DNA from: Herbihabitans rhizosphaerae
GTDB taxonomy: Bacteria > Actinomycetota > Actinomycetes > Mycobacteriales > Pseudonocardiaceae
Assembly: GCF_004216555.1 (NCBI RefSeq)
Contig: NZ_SGWQ01000004.1
Span: 248,001-312,000 of the forward strand
Direction: 5' to 3'
Length of the DNA stretch: 64,000 nt
This document shows positions 57,744 through 64,000 of this stretch, piece after piece (the first letter of the stretch is position 1; the number at the start of each line of letters is the position of its first letter). The position numbers and the translations under genes are program-made. The notes beneath the pieces were generated by a model. It saw nothing but the letters and a program-made list of their open reading frames with translations. It was not told the DNA's origin and searched no databases.

Positions 57744-59336
57744 ATGCGGAACTGGCGACGGCGGGCACTGCCCGCGCTGCTGGCATCGGTCGGCGTGGCA
57801 GGCGGTCTGCTGGTCGGCGTCACCGGGTCGGCGGCCCAACCGGACGGCTCGACGGTGCACACGGACGCCGGCGTGGTGCGCGGCGCGGCCGGTGAGCGGG
57901 CCACGGTGTTCCGCGGAATCCCTTATGCGGCACCGCCGGTGGGCGAGCTGCGCTGGCAGCCTCCGCGACCGCCGGCGCCGTGGGCCGGTGTCCGGGACGC
58001 GACCGTGTCCGGCCCGGTGTGCGCGCAGAAGCCGGGCGAGATTCCGGCCGGCAGCACCAACGAGGACTGTCTGTATCTCGAGGTCACCAGGCCGTCCACG
58101 CGCGCGGCCGAGCCGAAGCCGGTCGTCGTGTGGGTGCACGGCGGCGGGTTCTACATGGGCGCGGGCAGCAACTACGACGCACAGCGGATGGCGGCGCGGG
58201 GCGACGTCGTCGTGGTGACCCTGAACTACCGACTCGGCGTGTTCGGCTTCTTCGGCCACCCCGACCTGGCCGGCTCCGGCACGTTCGGGCTCGCCGACCA
58301 GCAGGCCGCGTTCGCGTGGGTGCGGCGCAACATCGCCGCGTTCGGCGGCGACCCGGACAACGTCACCGTCGCTGGCCAGTCCGCGGGCGGGGTCAGCAAC
58401 TGCGCGCATCTCACCTCGCCGTCGGCGGCCGGGCTGTTCGACAAGGCCGTGCTGCAGAGCGGATCGTGCGAGCTGAGCTGGCCGGCCAACACCGAGTTCC
58501 GCGGCCAGCCGGCCGACGCCATCTACGAGCCGCTGGCCGCATTGCAGGCACAGGGGCGTCGCACGGCGACCGACCTCGGTTGCGCCGACGTCGACTGTCT
58601 GCGCGCGCTGCCGGTCGACAAGCTGATGGGCGTGCACCAGAAGTTCATCCAGCCCGCCTACGGCACGCCGATGCTGCCGGTCGATCCGGCCGACGCGGTG
58701 CGCGCGGGACTGGTGCACCGGGTGCCGGTGCTGTCGGGCAACACCCGTGACGAGGGCACCCAGGCGACGTCGAGGTACGACAACTTCCAGTACGCGATGA
58801 GCCAGCAGACCTTCGACGCGGTGATGGCCACGACCTTCGGCAAGGACGAGGCGGCCGTGCGGGCCGAGTACCCGCGGCAGGCCTACGGTTCGGCAGCGCT
58901 GGCCTGGGCGGCGATCACCACCGACCGCAAGTGGGCGTGCACGCAGTTCGCCACGTCCCGGCGGCTGGCCCGGCATGTGCCGGTGCACCAGTACGAGTTC
59001 GCCGACCCGCAGCCGCCCGCGCTGTCCCCGCTGCCGCCGACAATGCCGATGGGCGCGCAGCACGCGTCCGAGCTCTGGTCGCTGTTCGACCTCGGCGGCA
59101 TGCCGGCCGCGTTCACTCCGGAGCAGCGGCGCCTGTCCGAGCAGATGATCGACTACTGGACCGGCTTCGCGGCCACCGGCGATCCCGCGCGTGCCCCCGG
59201 TCCGCGTTGGCTCACGTTCAGTCCCGACGCGGAGGTGCCCTACGTGCAGGGACTCGCGCCGGGCAGGGACGGCGTCGGACCGGTCGACCTCGCGGAGCGG
59301 CACAAGTGCGGCTTCTGGGCCACACTCGGCCGGTGA
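57744..59336 (+). CDS. Secreted type-B carboxylesterase
   Basis: 530 residues from ATG 57744 with GAGAGGAA upstream. Signal peptide RRRALPALLASVGVAGGLLV then GSAAQPDG. Type-B esterase features: FRGIPYAAPPVGELRW, NEDCLYLEV, VWVHGGGFYMGAG, nucleophile in VAGQSAGG, acid in SGNTRDEGT, His in GAQHASEL. It hydrolyses carboxylic esters outside the cell. No neighbour indicates the substrate. It ends three bases before the convergent acyl-CoA dehydrogenase stop. Confidence 0.93.
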   Translation: MRNWRRRALPALLASVGVAGGLLVGVTGSAAQPDGSTVHTDAGVVRGAAGERATVFRGIPYAAPPVGELRWQPPRPPAPWAGVRDATVSGPVCAQKPGEIPAGSTNEDCLYLEVTRPSTRAAEPKPVVVWVHGGGFYMGAGSNYDAQRMAARGDVVVVTLNYRLGVFGFFGHPDLAGSGTFGLADQQAAFAWVRRNIAAFGGDPDNVTVAGQSAGGVSNCAHLTSPSAAGLFDKAVLQSGSCELSWPANTEFRGQPADAIYEPLAALQAQGRRTATDLGCADVDCLRALPVDKLMGVHQKFIQPAYGTPMLPVDPADAVRAGLVHRVPVLSGNTRDEGTQATSRYDNFQYAMSQQTFDAVMATTFGKDEAAVRAEYPRQAYGSAALAWAAITTDRKWACTQFATSRRLARHVPVHQYEFADPQPPALSPLPPTMPMGAQHASELWSLFDLGGMPAAFTPEQRRLSEQMIDYWTGFAATGDPARAPGPRWLTFSPDAEVPYVQGLAPGRDGVGPVDLAERHKCGFWATLGR

Positions 59337-59339
59337 ACG

Positions 59340-60494
59340 TCAGATCTGGTTGCGGGCGATGAGCTGTGCGGCGATCACGTTGCGCTGGATCTCGTTGGTG
59401 CCCTCGCCGACGATCATGAGCGGAGCGTCGCGGAAGTAGCGCTCGACGTCGTATTCCTTGGAGTAGCCGTAGCCGCCGTGCACGCGGATCGCGTCCAGGG
59501 CGACCCGCATGGCCGTCTCGGAGGCGAACAGCTTGGCCATGCCCGCTTCCATGTCGGCGCGCTCGCCCGCGTCGAGCCGTTCGGCGGCGTCGAGGGTGAG
59601 CAGCCGCGCCGCACGCAGGGTGGTGGCCATGTCGGCGAGCAGGTTGCCGACGGACTGGTGCTTCCAGATCTGCTTGCCGAACGACTCGCGCTGCTGGGCG
59701 TAGCGCACCGCGTCGTTCAGCGCCGCCTGTCCGACGCCGACCGCCCGTGCGGCGACCTGGACGCGGCCGACCTCGAGCCCGCGCATCATCTGCGCCCAGC
59801 CCTGGTTCGGAGTCCCGCCGAGTACCGCGTTGTCCGGGACGACGCGCCCGTTGAACAGGATTTCGCACGCCTCGATCCCGCGATAGCCGAGCTTGGGCAG
59901 CTTCGCGGAGACGGTCAGCCCGTCACCCGGCTCGACGAGGAGCACGCTCATGCCGCGGTGTGCGGGTTCGGCGTCGCGGTCGGTGACGCACAGCAGGCCG
60001 ATCAGCCCGGAGTGCGCGGCGTTGGAGATCCACGTCTTCGAGCCGGTGATCGACCACCCGTCGTCCGTGCGGCCGGCCACCGTGCGCATGGCCTGCAGGT
60101 CGCTGCCGCCGCCCGGTTCGGTGAGTGCCATCGTCGCGCGGATCGACCCGTCGGCCATCGCGGGCAGGTAGCGCTCGCGTTGCTCGGACGTGCCGAACGT
60201 GGTGATCAGGTAGGTGATCACCGAGTGGCCGCCGATCGCGCCGGCCAGGCTCATCCAGCCGCAGGCCAGTTCCTCGGTGACCCTGGCGAAGCACGCCATG
60301 CTGACGTCCACGCCGCCGTACTCGACGGGCGCCAGCAGTCCGAAGAAGCCGAGCCGTTTCATCTCGTCGACGAACTCGGCAGGGTAGACGTCGTCCTCCT
60401 CGAATTCGCGCACTCGCGGGCGCACCCGCTCGTCCACGAATTCCGAGACCAGAGCGACCATCCGCTCCTCGTCGTCGGTCAGCCTCGTGGTCAT
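59340..60494 (-). CDS. Acyl-CoA dehydrogenase
   Basis: 384 residues, the usual short/medium-chain length. N-terminal helical domain, MALTEPGGGSDLQAMRT and WSITGSKTWISNAAHS (FAD-binding strand region), and in the C-terminal helical domain HGGYGYSKEYDVERYFRDA, where the catalytic Glu would be expected earlier in some subgroups. It introduces a 2,3-double bond in an acyl-CoA, passing electrons to ETF. It starts seven bases after the LexA-like gene on the same strand, so it is expressed with it. Confidence 0.92.
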   Translation of the reverse strand: MTTRLTDDEERMVALVSEFVDERVRPRVREFEEDDVYPAEFVDEMKRLGFFGLLAPVEYGGVDVSMACFARVTEELACGWMSLAGAIGGHSVITYLITTFGTSEQRERYLPAMADGSIRATMALTEPGGGSDLQAMRTVAGRTDDGWSITGSKTWISNAAHSGLIGLLCVTDRDAEPAHRGMSVLLVEPGDGLTVSAKLPKLGYRGIEACEILFNGRVVPDNAVLGGTPNQGWAQMMRGLEVGRVQVAARAVGVGQAALNDAVRYAQQRESFGKQIWKHQSVGNLLADMATTLRAARLLTLDAAERLDAGERADMEAGMAKLFASETAMRVALDAIRVHGGYGYSKEYDVERYFRDAPLMIVGEGTNEIQRNVIAAQLIARNQI

Positions 60495-60500
60495 CGCGGG

Positions 60501-61160
60501 TCAGAAGCTGCGCAGTACCGAGACGACGGTCCCCAGGATCACGGCGTGGTCGCCGTCGATGACCTCGTAGTCGGGGTTTCGGGGCTCGAGAAAAACGTGG
60601 CCGTTGCGGCGGCGGTACACCTTCACGGTCGCCTCGTCGTCGATCATCGCGGCGACGATCTGGCCCGAGTGTGCCTCGGACTGCTGTCGCACCACGACGA
60701 TGTCGCCGTCGCAGATCGCGGCGTCGATCATCGAGTCGCCCCGCACCCGCAGGCCGAAGACGGTGCCGCGCCCGGTGATGCCGCGGGGGAGTGTGAGCAT
60801 GTCGTCGACGTGCTCGTGGGCCGAGATGGGAGTTCCCGCGGCGATATCGCCGACGACGGGCACGCTGACCGAATCCTCGGCGGGCCGATGCGTCGACGGT
60901 TCCTGGAGGAACAGGCGCACGTCGATCGGCCGTGACACCGAGGAACTACGCCGCAGGAAGCCCTTGTCCTCCAGGCTCGCCAGGTGTTTCGACACCGAGG
61001 ACGACGACCGCAGGCCGACCGCCTGACCGATTTCCCGGGTGCTCGGCGAATACCCGTACCTGACCACCCAGTCCCGGATCGCGACCAGGATTCGCTGCTG
61101 ACGTGGTGGCAGGGTCGAGGTGTCCAGGTGCTCGAACACGTCAAGATCATGGGCGGTCAT
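60501..61160 (-). CDS. LexA-like repressor with S24 autoprotease domain
   Basis: 219 residues from ATG 61160 (MTAHDLDVFEHL). N-terminal winged helix (about 14-80) and C-terminal S24 domain: cleavage site Ala108-Gly109 in GDIAAGTPIS, Ser143 in RGDSMID and Lys180 in EATVKVYRR. It should therefore self-cleave when RecA is activated. The recognition-helix region RSSSSVSKHLASLE differs from what I recall for standard actinobacterial LexA, so this may be a paralogue with another operator. No full TCGAACN4GTTCGA box is seen upstream, only CGAAC. It is followed directly by an acyl-CoA dehydrogenase. Confidence 0.88.
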   Translation of the reverse strand: MTAHDLDVFEHLDTSTLPPRQQRILVAIRDWVVRYGYSPSTREIGQAVGLRSSSSVSKHLASLEDKGFLRRSSSVSRPIDVRLFLQEPSTHRPAEDSVSVPVVGDIAAGTPISAHEHVDDMLTLPRGITGRGTVFGLRVRGDSMIDAAICDGDIVVVRQQSEAHSGQIVAAMIDDEATVKVYRRRNGHVFLEPRNPDYEVIDGDHAVILGTVVSVLRSF

Positions 61161-61229
61161 CCGCGAAATAGTAGAGGCAGACCCGGCCTCCACCATCGGG
61201 CGACCTCGGGTCATTCGCCGAACGATGCG

Positions 61230-62003
61230 CTAGCTGCCGCGTTCGTCCCGCAGTGCGGCCACTTCTTCGCGCAGTGCGCGGATCTCGGCGACCAGTCTTT
61301 CCTCGAACAGGTCGGTTCGCTCCTCCGCTTCGTGAAAGGCGACCTGTTCCATGGCGTTGACCATCACCGCGATCAGGATGTTGAGCGCGCCGAGCGTGAA
61401 CACCACGATGTAGATCACGAAGAAGATCCACGCGACCGGCGCCCTGTCCATGACCGCCTTCGCGACATCCGGCCATCCCTCACCGGTCATCGCCTGGAAA
61501 AGGGTCATCAACGAGGTGCCGAGGTCATCGAAATACTGCGGTGCGATCCCGCCGAACAGGTTCGTCGCGATGACACCCGCGACAAAGATGATCAGCGGAA
61601 TGGCGAACCCGATCCCGATCAGATAGGGGATCGCGGCGAGGAGCCCGGCGACGATCCGACGCAGAGACGGAAACATCGAAACGAGCCGGAGGACCCGGAA
61701 TATCCGCAAGAATCGCAGGGCCAGCAGGGCGAGTCCACCAGGGACGAACGCCGCGGCGACCGCCACGATGTCGAGACCCGCCCACGGATCGCGGAAATAC
61801 CGCCACCCGTAGGCCCAGAAACGGAGAAGGATCTCGACCACGAAGATCCCGATACCGATCCGGATCAACACCAGGAGGAAGTCCGAATCCGCGGCGGGCT
61901 TCCGCAGCGCGAGTGCGGCCGTGACCACCACGATGACGTAGAAAAAGAACTGCTGCGTGCGGCGGTGCTCGACGACCGCACGAACTCTCTCGCGTGCTCC
62001 CAC
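61230..62003 (-). CDS. Voltage-gated cation channel, single six-helix subunit
   Basis: 257 residues from GTG 62003. Six membrane helices: S1 FFFYVIVVVTAALAL, S4 with Arg97, Arg100, Arg103 and Arg106 every third residue, pore loop with filter TGEGWPD (173-179), and S6 (FVIYIVVFTLGALNILIAVM). A C-terminal coiled coil (EERTDLFEERLVAEIRALRE) would hold the tetramer together. The family is the bacterial NaChBac-type channel; the filter resembles eukaryotic calcium-channel repeats more than the usual bacterial LESWS-type filter. Confidence 0.92.
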   Translation of the reverse strand: MGARERVRAVVEHRRTQQFFFYVIVVVTAALALRKPAADSDFLLVLIRIGIGIFVVEILLRFWAYGWRYFRDPWAGLDIVAVAAAFVPGGLALLALRFLRIFRVLRLVSMFPSLRRIVAGLLAAIPYLIGIGFAIPLIIFVAGVIATNLFGGIAPQYFDDLGTSLMTLFQAMTGEGWPDVAKAVMDRAPVAWIFFVIYIVVFTLGALNILIAVMVNAMEQVAFHEAEERTDLFEERLVAEIRALREEVAALRDERGS

Positions 62004-62048
62004 CTCGCTGATCTTGGCACGGTTGAGCAGCTGTGGGGCCTGCGCTGC

Positions 62049-62711
62049 TCAGTCGCCGAAGTTGTCGGCCGCGAGTTCCTGGAAGGTGCGCACGGCGTCG
62101 GCGGCGCGCGGCCCGGTGGCGGTGACGCGTATCCGGTCACCGCCGCGCGCGCCGAGGCCCATGAGGGCGAGCACGCTGCGCCCGTCGGCCGTGGCGGTGC
62201 CGAAGTGCACGGTCACGGTGGCGTCGATCTCGGTCATGGCCCGCGCCACGGTGGCGGCGGGGCGCGCGTGCAGGCCGATCTCGTTGGTGAGGGTGACCAC
62301 GGCTTCCTCGGATTCTCCGGTGGTCGGGGCGGGTTCGTCAGGTGGGCCGGCGGCGTTCTCGGCGGCATGGGCCACCGCGGCCGGATCCGCGCCGCCCTCG
62401 GCAGCAACCGCCGCGGCGACCGCGCCCTCGACCAGAGGACCGTCCGCGAGCCGCGCGTTGTCGGCCGCTTCGACCGCCATCTCGGCGATCATGCGGGCGC
62501 TGCCCAGGTCGTACAGCACGACCACCCCGGCGCCGCCGTCCGCGTTCTCGATGGCGGCCGTCACGGCGTCGAAGTCGGTGCCGATCCCGCCGTCCGCGGT
62601 GCCGCCCGCCGCGACGGCCGTGACGTTCGGCGCCATCTGCGCGGCCACCTCGACCACGCCGTCCGCGAGCCGCGCGCTGTGCGACACCACGACCAGCCCG
62701 ACGCGGCTCAT
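62049..62711 (-). CDS. dhaM: Dihydroxyacetone kinase phosphotransfer subunit DhaM with HPr domain
   Basis: 220 residues: EIIA(mannose)-like domain with His11 in VVSHSARLADG, an Ala/Glu-rich linker (about 105-140), and an HPr domain with its phospho-His in NEIGLHARPAATVARA. It receives phosphate through the PTS and passes it to ADP bound on DhaL. The EI domain found in E. coli DhaM is absent. The ATG overlaps the dhaL stop by four bases. Confidence 0.94.
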   Translation of the reverse strand: MSRVGLVVVSHSARLADGVVEVAAQMAPNVTAVAAGGTADGGIGTDFDAVTAAIENADGGAGVVVLYDLGSARMIAEMAVEAADNARLADGPLVEGAVAAAVAAEGGADPAAVAHAAENAAGPPDEPAPTTGESEEAVVTLTNEIGLHARPAATVARAMTEIDATVTVHFGTATADGRSVLALMGLGARGGDRIRVTATGPRAADAVRTFQELAADNFGD

Positions 62712-63331
62712 CGTGCGGCGGCTTCCGCGAAGGCCCGCAGCAGCAACGCGGTCGAGCGGGCGCCCGGGTCCATATGGCCGGCACTGCGCTCACCGAGGTA
62801 GGAGGCGCGGCCCTTGCGGGCGACCAGCGGCACGGTCGCGTCCGCGCCGGCCTGTGCGGCCTCGGCCGCCGCGGTCAGCACCTCGGTGATCGACTCGCCG
62901 GTCGCCGCCTGCACCGCCGGGGTCAGCGCGTCGACCATGGTCTTGTCGCCCGGCTCGGCCTTGCCGCGCGCGACGACTCCGCCCAGCGCGGCGGTCAGCG
63001 CCTCGGCCACGTCCGCGGCCGTCAGCTCGGCGCGATCCTTCACCGCGGTCGAGGCGCGCAGGAAAGCCGTGCCGTACAACGGTCCCGCCGCGCCGCCGAC
63101 CTTGGAGATCAGCGTCGTGGCGACCAGTTTCAGCACCGCGCTCGGATCGTCCACTGTGGACTGTCCCAGCGCGGCGAGCACGGCCTTGAACCCCCGGTCG
63201 AGGTTCTCGCCGTGGTCGCCGTCGCCGATGGCGCGGTCCAGTTGGATCAGCTCGACGCGGTGCTCGGCGACCGTCGCGGCGGCCGCGCGGATCGCGGTGA
63301 CCAGGTCGGCGGCGGTGCAGCCCACGGTCAC
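62708..63331 (-). CDS. dhaL: Dihydroxyacetone kinase subunit DhaL
   Basis: 207 residues from GTG 63331. Nucleotide-binding loop DRAIGDGDHGENLDRGF with Asp residues for Mg2+, then SKVGGAAGPLYGTAFLRA and DPGARSTALLLRAFA. It holds ADP as a fixed cofactor and phosphorylates dihydroxyacetone bound to DhaK. The start overlaps the dhaK stop (GTGA). The gene contains one GTCCACWGTGGAC palindrome. Confidence 0.94.
   Translation of the reverse strand: MTVGCTAADLVTAIRAAAATVAEHRVELIQLDRAIGDGDHGENLDRGFKAVLAALGQSTVDDPSAVLKLVATTLISKVGGAAGPLYGTAFLRASTAVKDRAELTAADVAEALTAALGGVVARGKAEPGDKTMVDALTPAVQAATGESITEVLTAAAEAAQAGADATVPLVARKGRASYLGERSAGHMDPGARSTALLLRAFAEAAAR
63149..63161. repeat. Palindrome copy 6: GTCCACTGTGGAC in dhaL
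   Basis: On the coding minus strand CAG TCC ACA GTG GAC, Gln-Ser-Thr-Val-Asp. Confidence 0.9.
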
Positions 63332-64000
63332 AGCCCCCACCGCAGCGCGACCGTGCGCACCGGGGCGTCCCACAGATCGCGCAGCTCGTCGTCGAGCTTC
63401 AACAGGGTGAGGCTCATGCCCTGCATCTCCAGGCTGGTGACATACGGGCCGACCAGTCGCCGCTCGACGGTGATCCCGCGCTCAGCCAGCAGGCGCTCGG
63501 CGATGCCGTGGGCCAGGTACAGCTCCAGCAGCGGCGTGGCGCCCATCGAGTTGGTGAACAGCAGGACCCGGTCGCCGTCGGTGAACGGCAGGTCGGACAG
63601 GATCGGCTCCAGCAGGCGGGCCACGATGCCGTCGGCGTTCTCCATGGGCACGCGGGCGCGGCCGGGCTCGCCGTGGATGCCGATGCCGACTTCCATCTCC
63701 TCCTCCGGCAGGTCGAAGCTGGGCTCGCCCACGTGCGGGACGGTCGGCGCGGTGAGCGCCAGGCCCATCGAGCGGACGTTGGCCACCACGCGGGAGGCGA
63801 TCGCGTGCACCGCGTCCAGGTCGTCGCCGCGCTCGGCCGCCGCGCCGGCGATCTTCTCCAGCAGGACCGTGCCGCCGACGCCACGCCGGCCCGCCGTGTA
63901 CAGCGAGTCCTTCACGGCCACGTCGTCGTCGATCACGATCGTGCGGACCTCGGTGTCCACCAGTTCGCCGGCGGTCTCGAAGTTGAGCACGTCTCCGGTG
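63328..64000 (-). CDS. dhaK: Dihydroxyacetone kinase subunit DhaK, C-terminal two thirds (cut by window end)
   Basis: The 5' end lies beyond 64000. About 224 residues are visible, containing RTIVIDDDVAVKDS, the covalent-substrate His in EVGIGIHGEPGRAR, and a C-terminal NSMGATPLLELYLAHG. The active-site His forms a hemiaminal with dihydroxyacetone. DhaK, DhaL and DhaM are translated as an overlapping unit in this order. Confidence 0.93.
   Translation of the reverse strand, partial: TGDVLNFETAGELVDTEVRTIVIDDDVAVKDSLYTAGRRGVGGTVLLEKIAGAAAERGDDLDAVHAIASRVVANVRSMGLALTAPTVPHVGEPSFDLPEEEMEVGIGIHGEPGRARVPMENADGIVARLLEPILSDLPFTDGDRVLLFTNSMGATPLLELYLAHGIAERLLAERGITVERRLVGPYVTSLEMQGMSLTLLKLDDELRDLWDAPVRTVALRWGL

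Noticed and set aside
61161-61229. SOS box upstream of the LexA-like gene
   Set aside because: Only a CGAAC half-site is present; the second half GTTCG at the right distance is missing.

Overview
This is chromosomal DNA of a very G+C-rich actinomycete. Third codon positions are mostly G or C, many genes start with GTG, and an actinobacterial -10 hexamer (TANNNT) often sits 6-7 bases before the start codon, as in leaderless transcription. From memory, the gene order from about 10.5 to 55.5 kb follows Mycobacterium tuberculosis Rv3015c to Rv2992c: MetE-like protein, ligA, ACT protein, gatC-gatA-gatB, LppZ-like lipoprotein, DoxX, PH-domain protein, ilvB-ilvN-ilvC, serA, leuB, FAH protein, gltX, tRNA-Gln, tRNA-Glu. 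The secreted subtilases, DUF222-HNH gene, citramalate synthase and HSP90-TPR pair are additions to that backbone. Together they suggest the order Pseudonocardiales; I cannot fix the genus.

Layout. 1-10.5 kb: accessory genes (methyltransferase end, YjbR protein, quinone oxidoreductase, membrane proteins, a divergent LysR/EamA exporter pair, a secreted S8 protease, a PLP dehydratase). 10.5-22.6 kb: MetE-like protein, DUF6461-like protein, nitroreductase, ligA, GNAT, DUF222-HNH, ACT protein, gatCAB. 22.7-30 kb: a second large S8 protease, LppZ-like lipoprotein, hydrolase, 2-hydroxyacid dehydrogenase, DoxX. 30-48.6 kb: ilvD, ilvBNC with a nitrilase-like gene attached, an HSP90/TPR pair, serA, leuB and cimA. 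48.7-55.5 kb: lipoprotein, inositol monophosphatase, FAH protein, FAD oxidoreductase, gltX, HAD hydrolase, two tRNAs. 55.6-64 kb: M50 membrane protease, secreted endonuclease I, carboxylesterase, acyl-CoA dehydrogenase, LexA-like repressor, voltage-gated cation channel, and a dihydroxyacetone kinase operon cut off by the window end.

Two themes join the genes. First, Gln-tRNA(Gln) is made by misacylation and transamidation: gltX, gatCAB and tRNA-Gln/tRNA-Glu are all here. Second, branched-chain amino acid synthesis: cimA, leuB, ilvBN, ilvC and ilvD cover pyruvate-derived isoleucine synthesis except LeuCD and the transaminase. Both ilvB and cimA are preceded by short leader peptides rich in Ile/Val/Leu codons and by hairpins ending in T-runs, which indicates ribosome-mediated attenuation. 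The cimA leader (three consecutive Ile codons) is the most interesting regulatory element here.

The most unexpected signal is not a gene. The 13-bp palindrome GTCCACWGTGGAC occurs six times, each inside a different gene and each encoding Ser-Thr-Val-Asp through an ACT/ACA threonine codon. Near-copies in other reading frames suggest that the DNA motif itself is under selection or drive.
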